Made by a program: the position numbers and the translations under genes. A DNA stretch of 64,000 bases from Streptomyces sp. CBMA29. GTDB taxonomy: Bacteria > Actinomycetota > Actinomycetes > Streptomycetales > Streptomycetaceae. Location: assembly GCF_014596445.1 (NCBI RefSeq), contig NZ_MECL01000193.1:1-64000 (forward strand), given 5' to 3'. Below the pieces are notes generated by a model that saw nothing but the letters and a program-made list of their open reading frames with translations, was not told the DNA's origin and made no database searches. Positions within the stretch are counted from its first letter, which is position 1, and each line of letters opens with the position of its first letter. Below, piece after piece: positions 1 to 8,474 of the stretch.

Positions 1-372
1 GATCCGCGGCGGCTCGGCGCCGGGCGCCTGCCCGGTGGGCCGGGGCCACGCCGGAGCGGGTTCCGGGGCGGGCTGCGCGGCAGGCGCGGGAACGGGCGCC
101 GACGTACCGAAGTCGGCGTGCGGCGCCCCCGGGTCCTCATCGAGGAACATTGGCCCGGACTCGTCCATCGCCGGGGCGGGCTGTGGGGAAGAAGAAGGGG
201 ACGGGGACGGAACCGGCGCCTCACCCGCGGCGGGCGCGGGCCGGCTCGTACCCGGCACCCAGGTGGAGCCGTTCCAGTAACGGATGTAGTTCGGGACCGA
301 GGGGTCAGGGTAGTAGCCCGGGGCCGGGGACGCGGAGGAGGAACCGGAGGAGCCAGAAGTGGGAGCGCTCAT
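1..372 (-). CDS. DUF2510-like/RDD-type protein, N-terminal part only
   Basis: Minus-strand gene entering from the left edge; only its first 124 codons are present. Near the N-terminus, around residues 19-50, it reads GYYPDPSVPNYIRYWNGSTW. This resembles the DUF2510 pattern of a GYYPDP start followed by RYWDG-x-xW, which in Streptomyces often precedes an RDD-family membrane domain. The rest of the visible part is a Pro/Ala/Ser-rich linker with no fold I recognise. The start ATG at 372 is the natural one because upstream lies the non-coding leader shared with the divergent ssgG. The membrane domain would lie outside the window, so the RDD assignment is inference. Confidence 0.6.
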   Translation of the reverse strand, partial: MSAPTSGSSGSSSASPAPGYYPDPSVPNYIRYWNGSTWVPGTSRPAPAAGEAPVPSPSPSSSPQPAPAMDESGPMFLDEDPGAPHADFGTSAPVPAPAAQPAPEPAPAWPRPTGQAPGAEPPRI

Positions 373-691
373 GGTTCACGGAATCCGTATCTGCTCGGTC
401 TGGGGGGTTTGTGACGTCCACATCTACCAGACGCGCGGGCCCGGCGTGACCGCCGTTCCCCGCGCCGCCCGGCATCGGAGGGCGTACTTGTCTTTACCCG
501 TACGCGCCCCCTCGTGCCCGTGCTTCAGGAAATTTGAACCGAATCCCGTGAACCCGCGTAATGGTTGGAGTGGTACGCGCTCTCTCCTGGTGCAGGCCCC
601 GGCGCAGCACCCGCTGCGCGTCACCGAAGACACCGCGGAACACGCGGAACGCGAACTGGGGCTGCCGCGCCGAGGAAAGGATGTCGAGTCG
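373..691. promoter_or_regulatory. Divergent intergenic region upstream of ssgG
   Basis: About 320 bases without a convincing gene, between the divergent starts at 372 (minus) and 692 (plus). It should hold both promoters. I see no clear operator or hairpin. An AGGAAAGG Shine-Dalgarno-like run sits at 673-680, 11 bases before the ssgG ATG. Confidence 0.4.
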
Positions 692-1171
692 ATGCACACC
701 GTGGTGGAACGCGAACTGGAAATGCAGCTAGTGCTGTCGCCGGAGCGGAGCATCCCCGTACCCGCCAGGCTGGCCTATCGCACAGATGATCCCTTTGCCG
801 TGCACATCACTTTCCACGTGGGCTCCGACACCCCCGTGAACTGGACCTTCGCCCGCGAGCTGATCGTGGAGGGGGTGTTCAGGCCGTGCGGTCACGGCGA
901 CGTACGGATCTGGCCGACGAAGGTCAACGGCCGCAGTGTGATCTGTCTGGCCCTCAGCTCCCCCGACGGCAACGCGCTGCTGGAGGCGCCCTCGTCGCCG
1001 GTCGCGGCCTGGCTGGAGCGGACCCTGCGGGTGGTGCCGCCGGGCACCGAGCACGAGCAGCTCGGCATGGACGACGGCCTCAGCCGGTTGCTCGCCCCGA
1101 CCACGCGGGACGAGCTGTGGCTGAGCGATCCGTGGTCGGGGAAGGACGAGACGCCGGACGCGGGGGCGTGA
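692..1171 (+). CDS. ssgG: SsgA-like sporulation/cell-division regulator, probably SsgG
   Basis: SsgA-like proteins (SALPs) are found in sporulating actinomycetes and control septum-site placement and peptidoglycan remodelling. The 159-residue product has the SALP core: an N-terminal ELEMQLVLSPERSIPVPARL strand region, then YRTDDPFAVHITF, GRELIVEGVFRP-like text (here ARELIVEGVFRP), a GDVRIWP motif and a LALSSPDG strand. The start chosen is ATG 692, where SALP homology begins; the frame stays open to 359 but that upstream part is not SALP-like. The ssgG name rests on neighbours: an FAD oxidase, hpd and an Lrp regulator lie next to SCO2924 (ssgG) in S. coelicolor, as I recall. The SALP family call is firm; the paralogue assignment is contextual. 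Confidence 0.85.
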   Translation: MHTVVERELEMQLVLSPERSIPVPARLAYRTDDPFAVHITFHVGSDTPVNWTFARELIVEGVFRPCGHGDVRIWPTKVNGRSVICLALSSPDGNALLEAPSSPVAAWLERTLRVVPPGTEHEQLGMDDGLSRLLAPTTRDELWLSDPWSGKDETPDAGA

Positions 1172-1205
1172 GGGCCGGGCACGCCCGTCTCGGCCGTCTC
1201 GGCCC

Positions 1206-2576
1206 TCAGAACAGCTTGCCCGGATTCAGCAGCCCGAGCGGGTCGAAGACGGCCTTCACGCCGCGCTGCAACTCGACGCCGGTGGGCCCGAGTTCGCGGG
1301 CCAGCCAGTCCTTCTTGAGCAGGCCGACGCCGTGCTCGCCGGTGATGGTGCCGCCGAGCACGAGACCGAGCGCCATGATCTCGTCGAAGGACTCGCGGGC
1401 CCGCCGGGTCTCGTCGGGGTCGTGCGCGTCGAAGCAGACCACGGGGTGGGTGTTGCCGTCGCCCGCGTGCGCGCACACCCCGATCGTCAGGCCGAACTTG
1501 GCCGAGACGTCCGCGACGCCGTCCAGCATCTCACCGAGCTTCGCGCGCGGTACGCACACGTCGTCGATCATCATGGCCGTCGAGATCGTCTCCAGCGCCG
1601 TCAGCGACAGGCGGCGCGCCTGGAGCAGCATCTCGGACTCGGCGCTGTCCTCCGCGGGCACCACGTCGGTGGCGCCCGCCGCCGTGCACAGCTCGCCGAC
1701 CGCGGCGAGGTCGGCGGCCGGGTCGGCGGTGTCGAAGGCGGCGAGCAGCATCGCCTCCGTGGTCTCGGGCAGGCCCATGTTCGCCATCGCGTTGACCGCG
1801 CGGACGGTCGTGCCGTCCATCAGCTCCAGCAGCGACGGCACATGGCCGCTCTCCATGATCGAGCAGACGGCGGCGCAGGCCGCGGCGGCCGAAGGGAATT
1901 CGGCGACCATGGCGAGCTGGCGCGGCGGCGCGGGCCGCAGCGCGAGGACCGCCTTCACGACGATGCCGAGGGTGCCCTCGGAGCCGACGAAGAGCCGCGT
2001 CAGGTCGTATCCCGCCACTCCCTTGGCGGTGCGCCGCCCGGTGGTCAGCAGCCGCCCGTCGGCCAGCACCACGTCGAGGCCGAGGACGTATTCGGCCGTG
2101 ACCCCGTACTTCACGCAGCACAGGCCGCCCGCGCCGGTGCCGATGTTGCCGCCGATCGTGCACTGTTCCCAACTCGACGGGTCCGGCGGGTAGGACAGGC
2201 CGTGCTCGCCGACCGCCCTGGACAGCACGGCGTTGACGACGCCCGGCTCGACCACGGCGATCCGGTCGACCGTGTCGATCTCCAGGATGCGGTCCATCTT
2301 CACCAGCGAGAGCACGATGCAGCCGTCCATCGCGTTGGCGCCGCCGGACAGCCCGGTCCGCGCCCCCTGCGGTACGACCGGCGCCCGGTGCGCGGTCGCG
2401 GTCCGCATGACGTGCTGCACGTCCTCGGTGCTGCGGGCCAGCACGACCGCCGCCGGGGCGCCGACGGCGGAGAAGCTCGCCATGTCCTGGGAGTAGGCCG
2501 CGACGACGTCGGGGTCGGTCAGTACCGCCTCCGGCGGCAGGCCGCCGCGCAGTGCGGTGATCAGTTCATCGTGCAT
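1206..2576 (-). CDS. FAD-binding oxidase/dehydrogenase, GlcD-like (glycolate/D-lactate type)
   Basis: 456-residue flavoprotein of the vanillyl-alcohol oxidase/PCMH fold, predicted to oxidise a 2-hydroxy acid such as glycolate or D-lactate in the cytoplasm. The N-terminal FAD domain shows PVVPQGARTGLSGGA (pyrophosphate loop) and, later, GGNIGTGAGGLCCVKYG and GSEGTLGIV. The C-terminal FAD-oxidase domain shows CAHAGDGNTHP and the terminal ITGEHGVGLLKKDWL...DPLGLLNPGKLF, as in GlcD and D-lactate dehydrogenases. ATG 2576 is preferred: it follows an AGGGTG run, and upstream codons read as non-coding. It is transcribed away from ssgG and in the same direction as hpd, 79 bases downstream of hpd. The exact substrate cannot be read from sequence. 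Confidence 0.9.
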   Translation of the reverse strand: MHDELITALRGGLPPEAVLTDPDVVAAYSQDMASFSAVGAPAAVVLARSTEDVQHVMRTATAHRAPVVPQGARTGLSGGANAMDGCIVLSLVKMDRILEIDTVDRIAVVEPGVVNAVLSRAVGEHGLSYPPDPSSWEQCTIGGNIGTGAGGLCCVKYGVTAEYVLGLDVVLADGRLLTTGRRTAKGVAGYDLTRLFVGSEGTLGIVVKAVLALRPAPPRQLAMVAEFPSAAAACAAVCSIMESGHVPSLLELMDGTTVRAVNAMANMGLPETTEAMLLAAFDTADPAADLAAVGELCTAAGATDVVPAEDSAESEMLLQARRLSLTALETISTAMMIDDVCVPRAKLGEMLDGVADVSAKFGLTIGVCAHAGDGNTHPVVCFDAHDPDETRRARESFDEIMALGLVLGGTITGEHGVGLLKKDWLARELGPTGVELQRGVKAVFDPLGLLNPGKLF

Positions 2577-2655
2577 GTGTTCACCCTGACAGGCCGGGGT
2601 CCCGCCCTCAAGGGCGGGGCCCCGCAAGATCACAGGTTGAGATCACCGGGTGGGA

Positions 2656-3771
2656 TCAGAGGTTGCCGCGCAGTTCCTGCTCCCGCTCGATCGCCTCGAA
2701 CAGCGCCTTGAAGTTGCCCTTGCCGAAGCCCATGGAGCCGTGGCGCTCGATCATCTCGAAGAAGACGGTCGGGCGGTCCTGGACCGGCTTGGTGAAGATC
2801 TGGAGCAGGTAGCCGTCCTCGTCGCGGTCCACGAGGAGCTTGAGTTCGCGCAGCGTCTCGACGGGGACGCGGGTCTCGCCCGCCCATTCGCCAAGGGTGT
2901 CGTAGTACGAGTCGGGGGTGTCGAGGAATTCGACGCCGGCGGCGCGCATGGCGCGCACGGAGGCGACGATGTCGTTGGTGGCCAGCGCGATGTGCTGGAC
3001 GCCGGGGCCGCCGTAGAACTCCAGGTACTCGTCGATCTGGGACTTCTTCTTGGCGACGGCCGGCTCGTTGAGCGGGAACTTCACCTTGAGGGTGCCGTCG
3101 GCCACGACCTTGGACATCAGCGCCGAGTACTCGGTGGCGATGTCGTCGCCGACGAATTCCTTCATGTTGGTGAAGCCCATGACCCGGTTGTAGAAGGCCA
3201 CCCACTCGTTCATCCGGCCGAGTTCGACATTGCCGACGCAGTGGTCGATGGCCTGGAAGAAGCGCCGCTCCGGGGGCTCGACGACCGGCCCGGCGGCGAC
3301 GAAGCCGGGCATGTAGGGGCCGTCGTAGCCGGTGCGGTCGACCAGGGTGTGCCGGGTCTGGCCGTACGTGGCGATGGCGGCGAGCACGACGGTGCCGTGG
3401 TCGTCCTTCAGCTCGTACGGCTCGGTGAGGCCGGTGGCGCCGTGCTCGACGGCGTACGCGTACGCGGCGCGCGCGTCCGGGACCTCCAGGGCGAGGTCGA
3501 CGACGCCGTCGCCGTGGGCGGCGACGTGGTCGGCCAGGAAGCGGCCGTTGTCGGTGGCGGCCTTGATGACGGAGGTGAACACGAAGCGCGCGCCGCCCGA
3601 CTCCAGGACGTAGGAGGCGGTCTCGCGGCTGCCGTTCTCGGGTCCCGAGTAGGCGACGCGGCGCATGCCGAAAGCGGTGGAGTAGTAGTGCGCGGCCTGT
3701 TTGGCGTTGCCCACGGCGAAGACGACGGCGTCCATGCCCTTTACCGGGAAAGCATCCTGGGTCTCAGTCAT
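2656..3771 (-). CDS. hpd: 4-hydroxyphenylpyruvate dioxygenase
   Basis: Fe(II) dioxygenase that converts 4-hydroxyphenylpyruvate to homogentisate in tyrosine catabolism; in Streptomyces it can also compete with hydroxyphenylglycine-containing antibiotic pathways for the same substrate. The 371-residue length is typical. The expected iron ligands are visible as His177 (AIDHCVGNVE), His260 (GVQHIAL) and Glu339 (VFFEMIER). The C-terminal KGNFKALFEAIEREQ helix that gates the active site is present. It is divergent from an Lrp/AsnC regulator with a 124-bp intergenic region holding paired repeats (see 3824-3871), which suggests regulation by that neighbour. Confidence 0.97.
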   Translation of the reverse strand: MTETQDAFPVKGMDAVVFAVGNAKQAAHYYSTAFGMRRVAYSGPENGSRETASYVLESGGARFVFTSVIKAATDNGRFLADHVAAHGDGVVDLALEVPDARAAYAYAVEHGATGLTEPYELKDDHGTVVLAAIATYGQTRHTLVDRTGYDGPYMPGFVAAGPVVEPPERRFFQAIDHCVGNVELGRMNEWVAFYNRVMGFTNMKEFVGDDIATEYSALMSKVVADGTLKVKFPLNEPAVAKKKSQIDEYLEFYGGPGVQHIALATNDIVASVRAMRAAGVEFLDTPDSYYDTLGEWAGETRVPVETLRELKLLVDRDEDGYLLQIFTKPVQDRPTVFFEMIERHGSMGFGKGNFKALFEAIEREQELRGNL

Positions 3772-3823
3772 GACAAAAGCCTCCCGCCGCTTGTCAGGGT
3801 GCGCAATAGTTCCGGATTTGAGT

Positions 3824-3871
3824 GGACAGTCTGCACAGCGGAAGCGAGGATCGACGGGTCAATCTGTGCAG
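3824..3871. promoter_or_regulatory. Candidate Lrp-type operator repeats between hpd and the Lrp/AsnC gene
   Basis: Two related 15-mers lie on the plus strand at 3824-3838 (GGACAGTCTGCACAG) and 3857-3871 (GGTCAATCTGTGCAG), matching at 11 of 15 positions and 33 bp apart, close to three helical turns. CTGCACAG (3831-3838) and CTGTGCAG (3864-3871) are also perfect inverted repeats. Lrp/AsnC proteins bind such phased sites. The operator function is inferred. Confidence 0.5.
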
Positions 3872-3895
3872 CATGACCACGGAAGGCGGCGGGGT

Positions 3896-4366
3896 GTGGG
3901 GATCGACGCGCTGGACGGGCGGCTGATCACGCTGCTGGACCGGGAGCCGCGGATCGGCGTCCTGGAGGCGTCCCGGCGGCTGGGGGTGGCGCGCGGCACG
4001 GTGCAGGCGCGGCTCGACCGGCTGAGGGCCAATGGGGTGATCCGCGGTTTCGGCCCGCAGGTGGACCCGGCGGCGCTCGGCTATCCGGTGACGGCGTTCG
4101 CCACCCTGGAGATCAAACAGGGCCAAGGGGCCGACGTACGGGCGCACTTGACCACCGTGCCGGAGGTGCTGGAACTGCACACCACGACCGGTCAGGGCGA
4201 CATGCTCTGCCGTCTGGTGGCGCGTTCCAACGCCGATCTCCAGCGGGTGATCGACCGGGTTGTCGGCTTTGATGGGATCGTCCGGGCCGCCACGGCCATC
4301 GTCATGGAGAACCCGGTCCCGCTGCGGATCATCCCGCTGGTGGAGCAGGCGGCGCGCGACACGTAG
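3896..4366 (+). CDS. Lrp/AsnC-family transcriptional regulator
   Basis: 156-residue Lrp/AsnC protein: an N-terminal winged helix (IDALDGRLITLLDREPRIGV, then a helix-turn-helix with LGVARGTVQARLDRL) and a C-terminal RAM/effector domain (YPVTAFATLEIKQ, then a TTTGQGDMLCRLVA strand pair). GTG 3896 is chosen because GGAAGG at 3881-3886 lies nine bases upstream and the AsnC fold starts there. The nearby ATG at 3873 is in another frame and soon hits a stop. The divergent position beside hpd points to control of tyrosine degradation. From memory, an hpdR/hpdA pair is described in S. coelicolor; identity with that gene is not proven here. Confidence 0.93.
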   Translation: MGIDALDGRLITLLDREPRIGVLEASRRLGVARGTVQARLDRLRANGVIRGFGPQVDPAALGYPVTAFATLEIKQGQGADVRAHLTTVPEVLELHTTTGQGDMLCRLVARSNADLQRVIDRVVGFDGIVRAATAIVMENPVPLRIIPLVEQAARDT

Positions 4367-4407
4367 ACGCGCCACGCGGTCGAAGGAGACGGGGAGGTGG
4401 CGGCGCG

Positions 4408-5055
4408 GTGAGTTTCTGGCAGTACCTCTCCAACCGGCACCAGCAACTGCTCACCGACGCGTTCCAGCACGCCAGCGCCGTGTTCCAGTGCATGGTGCTC
4501 GCCACCGTGATCGGCGTCCTGATCGGTGTCCTGACCTACCGCAGCGACTGGGCGGGCAATCTCGCGGTCACCTCGACCGCGACCATCCTCACCATCCCGT
4601 CGCTGGCCCTGATCGGTCTGCTGATCCCGGTCCTGGGCCTCGGCGTGCCGCCGACGGTGACCGCGCTGACCCTGTACGGGCTGCTGCCGGTCGTCCGCAA
4701 CTCCATCGTCGGGCTGCGGGGCGTGGACCCGGCGCTGGTGGACGCGGCCAAGGGCATCGGCATGTCACGGGTGTCCCGGCTGCTGCGGGTGGAGCTGCCG
4801 CTGGCCTGGCCGCCGATCCTGACCGGTATCCGGGTCGCCACCCAGATGCTGATGGGTATCGCGGCGGTGGCCGCGTACGCCTCGGGGCCGGGCCTGGGCA
4901 ACGAGATCTTCCGCGGCATCGCGTCGCTGGGCAGCGCCAACGCGCTCAACGAGGTGCTGTCCGGCACGCTCGGCATCATCGTCCTCGCGCTGCTCTTCGA
5001 CGCCGCGTACGTGGGGCTCGGCCGTCTGACCATTCCGAGGGGGATCCGTGTCTGA
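4408..5055 (+). CDS. Osmoprotectant (glycine betaine/choline) ABC transporter permease, OpuCB/ProW type
   Basis: 215-residue inner-membrane permease with about five to six hydrophobic helices and the BPD-transp-1 EAA-loop region (VDPALVDAAKGIGMSRVSRLLRVELPLAWPPI). It is the first gene of a four-gene operon (permease, ATPase, permease, binding protein) whose members overlap by 4-8 bases, typical of quaternary-ammonium uptake systems. GTG 4408 is preceded by a purine-rich GGGGAGG. It starts 41 bases after the Lrp gene on the same strand and could be read through from it. Substrate specificity among betaine, choline and carnitine is not decidable. Confidence 0.92.
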   Translation: MSFWQYLSNRHQQLLTDAFQHASAVFQCMVLATVIGVLIGVLTYRSDWAGNLAVTSTATILTIPSLALIGLLIPVLGLGVPPTVTALTLYGLLPVVRNSIVGLRGVDPALVDAAKGIGMSRVSRLLRVELPLAWPPILTGIRVATQMLMGIAAVAAYASGPGLGNEIFRGIASLGSANALNEVLSGTLGIIVLALLFDAAYVGLGRLTIPRGIRV

Positions 5056-6397
5056 GCAGTGGTCACCGCATGACCAGGAGCAGGGCCAGGAGCAGGGCCG
5101 GGAGCAGGGCCGGGAGCAGGAGCAGGGCCGGGACCGGCCGGCGCCCACCGGGGTGGCGGGCGCCACCATCGAGCTGGAGAACCTGACCAAGCGCTATCCG
5201 GGCAGCCAGGACCCGGCCGTGGACAGCGTCAGCATGGAGATCAAGGCCGGTGAGACGGTGATCTTCGTGGGACCTTCGGGCTGCGGCAAGTCCACCACGC
5301 TGAAGATGATCAACCGGCTGATCGAGCCGTCGTCCGGGCGGATCAGGATCAACGACGAGGACGTCACCGCGATCGACCCGGTCAAGCTGCGCCGCAAGGT
5401 CGGGTACGCGATCCAGTCGTCCGGCCTCTTCCCGCACATGACGGTCGCGGAGAACATCGCGCTGGTGCCGAAGATGGTCGGCTGGAGCAAGTCGCGGGTC
5501 AAGGACCGGGTCGAGGAGATGCTCGACCTGGTGGGCCTGGACCCGCGGGAGTTCCACGGCCGCTACCCGCGCCAGCTCTCCGGCGGACAGCAGCAACGCG
5601 TGGGCGTCGCGCGGGCGTTGGCGGCCGACCCGCCGGTGCTGCTGATGGACGAGCCGTTCGGCGCGGTCGACCCGATCACCCGCGACCACCTCCAGGACGA
5701 ACTGATCAGGCTCCAGCACGAGTTGCACAAGACGATCGTCTTCGTCACCCACGACTTCGACGAGGCGATCAAGCTCGGCGACCGGATCGCGGTGCTGCGC
5801 GATCACTCGCACATCGCCCAGTTCGACACGCCGGAGGCCATTCTCACCAATCCGGCCGACGACTTCGTGTCCGGTTTCGTCGGCGCCGGCGCGGCGCTCA
5901 AGCGGCTCAACCTCACCCGCGTGCGCGATGTCGGCATCGCCGAATTCCCCGCGGTGGGCGTCGACGAGCCGTTGCAGTCGATCTTCGAACGGCTGCGCAC
6001 CAGCCAGCACAACGAACTGCTGCTGCTCGACCGGCGGCGGCGCCCGTACAAGTGGCTGCGGCGCGGCGATCTGATGCGCGCCAAGGGGTCGTTGGCGCGG
6101 GCGGGCACGATCGTGCACGACACGGTGACCCGGGACGCGACGCTGCGGGACGCGCTGGAGGCGGTGCTGACCGACAGCGGCGGGCGGGTGGCGGTGACCG
6201 GGCGGCGCGGCGAGTTCGTGGGCGTGGTCGACATGGAGACGCTGATGAATTCGGTGCAGGAGATGCTGGAGGCCGACCGGCTCACCGCGATGGAGCACCA
6301 GCACGAACTGGCGGAGTCGCTGGCCGGGCAGGGGCACGAGGAGGAGCGGGCACGCGCCGAGCAGGAGGGCGCGGCGGGCGCGGAGCCGGCGTCATGA
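5048..6397 (+). CDS. Osmoprotectant ABC transporter ATP-binding protein with C-terminal CBS domains
   Basis: 449-residue ATPase. An unusual N-terminal low-complexity tract of alternating EQGQ/GREQ repeats (about residues 8-27, bases 5069-5130) precedes the canonical domain. Walker A is GPSGCGKST, the signature LSGGQQQRVGVARAL, Walker B VLLMDEPFGAVDP and the switch VTHDFDEA. The C-terminal half contains two CBS repeats (PLQSIFERLR... and TLRDALEAVLTDSGGRVAVTG...), which in OpuA-type transporters sense ionic strength. GTG 5048 overlaps the previous gene by eight bases. The EQGQ repeat is probably a slippage-prone expansion with no catalytic role. Confidence 0.94.
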   Translation: MSEQWSPHDQEQGQEQGREQGREQEQGRDRPAPTGVAGATIELENLTKRYPGSQDPAVDSVSMEIKAGETVIFVGPSGCGKSTTLKMINRLIEPSSGRIRINDEDVTAIDPVKLRRKVGYAIQSSGLFPHMTVAENIALVPKMVGWSKSRVKDRVEEMLDLVGLDPREFHGRYPRQLSGGQQQRVGVARALAADPPVLLMDEPFGAVDPITRDHLQDELIRLQHELHKTIVFVTHDFDEAIKLGDRIAVLRDHSHIAQFDTPEAILTNPADDFVSGFVGAGAALKRLNLTRVRDVGIAEFPAVGVDEPLQSIFERLRTSQHNELLLLDRRRRPYKWLRRGDLMRAKGSLARAGTIVHDTVTRDATLRDALEAVLTDSGGRVAVTGRRGEFVGVVDMETLMNSVQEMLEADRLTAMEHQHELAESLAGQGHEEERARAEQEGAAGAEPAS

Positions 6398-7350
6398 GCC
6401 CGGACAGGCCGGACCGCGCGACGGGGGCGAGCCGCGCCGACGGCGACCGGTCCCACCCGTCGGGCCGGGACACCCGCGACGCCGGGGAGCGCCGTCCGCC
6501 CGGCGAGCACGAGGTGCGCGGCCTCGCCTTCCGCGACGACGACGGCGGCGAGGAACACGCGGAGCGCGAGGAGCACGAGAGCGGTCCCGCGCCCGCCGCG
6601 ACCAAACCGAAGCCCAAACTGACCTGGCAGAAGCTGGTGTTCACCCCGGCGGTGCTGGCCGCCGTGCTGCTCGCCACGTATCTGTGGATCACCAACATCC
6701 ACCTGGACGCGATCGAGCACAATTCGCTCGACGACGGCAATGTGCAGCTCCGGCTCTGGCAGCACGTGAAGCTGACCGCGATCTCCACCTTCTGGGTGCT
6801 GGTGATCGCGATCCCGGTCGGCATCGCGCTGACCCGGCGGCGGCTGCGCAGGGTCGCGCCGTTCGTGACCGCGCTGGCCAACATCGGCCAGGCCACCCCG
6901 GCGATCGGCCTGCTGGCGCTGCTGGTGATCTGGCTGGGCATCGGCGCCCGCACCGCGATCATCGGCATCGTGGCGTACGCGGTGCTGCCGGTGCTCTCCA
7001 ACACCGTCGCGGGGCTCAAGGCCATCGACCCGACGCTGGTGGAGGCCGCGCGCGGCATCGGCATGTCGGCGCCCGGCGTGCTCGCCAAGGTCGAGCTGCC
7101 GCTCGCCGTACCGCTGATCCTCGCGGGCGTGCGGACCGCGCTGGTGCTCAACGTCGGCACCGCCACGCTGGCCACCTTCGGCGGGGGCGGCGGCCTCGGC
7201 GACCTGATCACCTCCGGCATCGTCAACCAGCGGATGCCGGTGCTGATCCTCGGCTCTGTCCTGACGGTGGTGCTCGCCCTGTTCGTGGACTGGCTGGCCT
7301 CGGTCGCCGAGCAGTTGATGCGGCCCCGCGGCCTGGAGGTGACGGCATGA
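6394..7350 (+). CDS. Osmoprotectant ABC transporter permease with acidic N-terminal extension
   Basis: 318-residue permease. The first ~75 residues are charged and low-complexity (Asp/Glu/Arg/Gly) and likely cytoplasmic; hydrophobic helices follow, with a conserved EAA loop (IDPTLVEAARGIGMSAPGVLAKVELPLAVPLI) nearly parallel to that of the first permease. The two permeases would form a heterodimer with the ATPase. ATG 6394 overlaps the ATPase stop in an ATGA junction, indicating translational coupling. Confidence 0.93.
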   Translation: MSPDRPDRATGASRADGDRSHPSGRDTRDAGERRPPGEHEVRGLAFRDDDGGEEHAEREEHESGPAPAATKPKPKLTWQKLVFTPAVLAAVLLATYLWITNIHLDAIEHNSLDDGNVQLRLWQHVKLTAISTFWVLVIAIPVGIALTRRRLRRVAPFVTALANIGQATPAIGLLALLVIWLGIGARTAIIGIVAYAVLPVLSNTVAGLKAIDPTLVEAARGIGMSAPGVLAKVELPLAVPLILAGVRTALVLNVGTATLATFGGGGGLGDLITSGIVNQRMPVLILGSVLTVVLALFVDWLASVAEQLMRPRGLEVTA

Positions 7351-8360
7351 GGCGGCGCGGCGGCCGTACGGTGGCGGCCGGACGTACGGCGTCGGTCGCT
7401 CGTACGGGGCTCGTGGCGCTCTGCGGTGCCGCGCTGCTGGCGTCCTGCGGGCTGACCAGCGGCAGCCCGCTGGTGGACAACGTCAAACCGGGCTCGATCG
7501 GGCAGGGCGAACCCCTCAAGGGCGCCCATCTGGTGATCACGTCCAAGAACTTCAGCGAGAACATCATCCTGGGCGAGATGATCGGCCTCGCCTTCAAGGC
7601 GGCGGGCGCGAGCGTGCTGGACCGGACGAACATCACCGGCTCGATCGGCGCCCGCGAGGCGGTCAAGTCCGGTCAGGCGGACGCGATGTACGAGTACACC
7701 GGCACCGCCTGGATCACGTATCTGGGGCACACGGAACCGATCAAGAACCCGCGCGCGCAGTGGCAGGCCGTGCACGACGCGGACCTGAAGAACGGCCTCA
7801 CCTGGCTGCCGCCGTCCACGCTGAACAACACGTACTCGCTCGCCGTCAGCCAGCGCAACAACGCGAAGTACCACCTCAAGACGCTCTCCGACGTGGCCGC
7901 GCTGGCGAAGAAGGACCCCAAGGCCGTGACGCTGTGCGTGGAGAACGAGTTCGCCTCCCGGCAGGACGGGCTGCCCGGCATGATGAAGGCGTACGGCATG
8001 GACATCCCCAGCTCGCGCATCCAGAAGATGGACGCGGGGATCATCTACACCCAGGTGAACAAGAGCGGTTCCTGCCTGCTGGGCGAGGTGTACACCACCG
8101 ACGGCCGCATCCAGTCGATGCACCTGACCGTCATGGCGGACGACAAGCACTTCTTCCCCAACTACAACGCGGCGCCGGTCATCTACAGCAAGGCGTTCAA
8201 GAAGTACCCGGCCATCGCGGGGCTCCTCGACCCGATCAGCGCCAAGCTGGACACGGCGGTCGCGCAGAAGCTCAACGCCCAGGTGGACGTGGACGGGCAG
8301 GACCCGCACGACGTGGCGAAGAAATGGCTGATCGCGGAGGGCTTCATCAAGAACGGGTGA
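7347..8360 (+). CDS. Osmoprotectant ABC transporter substrate-binding lipoprotein (OpuAC/OsmX family)
   Basis: 337-residue glycine-betaine-type binding protein. It has a basic start, a hydrophobic stretch and a lipobox (ALLASCGL, Cys near residue 35), so it is a membrane-anchored lipoprotein. The family hallmark near the N-terminus is LVITSKNFSENIILGEMIGL, followed by GSIGAREAVKSGQADAMYEYTGTAW. Start ATG 7347 overlaps the upstream permease by four bases. It completes the operon and delivers osmoprotectants to the two permeases. Confidence 0.94.
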   Translation: MRRRGGRTVAAGRTASVARTGLVALCGAALLASCGLTSGSPLVDNVKPGSIGQGEPLKGAHLVITSKNFSENIILGEMIGLAFKAAGASVLDRTNITGSIGAREAVKSGQADAMYEYTGTAWITYLGHTEPIKNPRAQWQAVHDADLKNGLTWLPPSTLNNTYSLAVSQRNNAKYHLKTLSDVAALAKKDPKAVTLCVENEFASRQDGLPGMMKAYGMDIPSSRIQKMDAGIIYTQVNKSGSCLLGEVYTTDGRIQSMHLTVMADDKHFFPNYNAAPVIYSKAFKKYPAIAGLLDPISAKLDTAVAQKLNAQVDVDGQDPHDVAKKWLIAEGFIKNG

Positions 8361-8412
8361 GGGGCCCTGCGGGGCTCCCCCGGTACAGCTGGGGCTCCGG
8401 CTCACGAGTGGA

Positions 8413-8455
8413 TGCAAAGCTGTTTTGCAAAAGAGCGTTGCAAAGGTGCTTTGCA
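8413..8455. promoter_or_regulatory. Twin palindromic operators overlapping a promoter
   Basis: Two 17-bp inverted repeats of form TGCAAAG-N3-CTTTGCA lie at 8413-8429 (one mismatch) and 8439-8455 (perfect), centres 26 bp apart. A promoter-like TTGCAA (8438-8443), 18-bp spacer and TAGGGT (8462-8467) overlap the second site. Transcription would begin at or within a base of the ATG at 8475, so the mRNA may be leaderless. The regulator just downstream is the natural ligand, implying autoregulation. Confidence 0.65.
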
Positions 8456-8474
8456 CGCGCTTAGGGTGGTGTCC

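Noticed and set aside
3873..3899. ATG 3873 as start of the Lrp gene
   Set aside because: It is in another frame and reaches a stop after 17 codons. GTG 3896 with GGAAGG upstream is in frame with the HTH.
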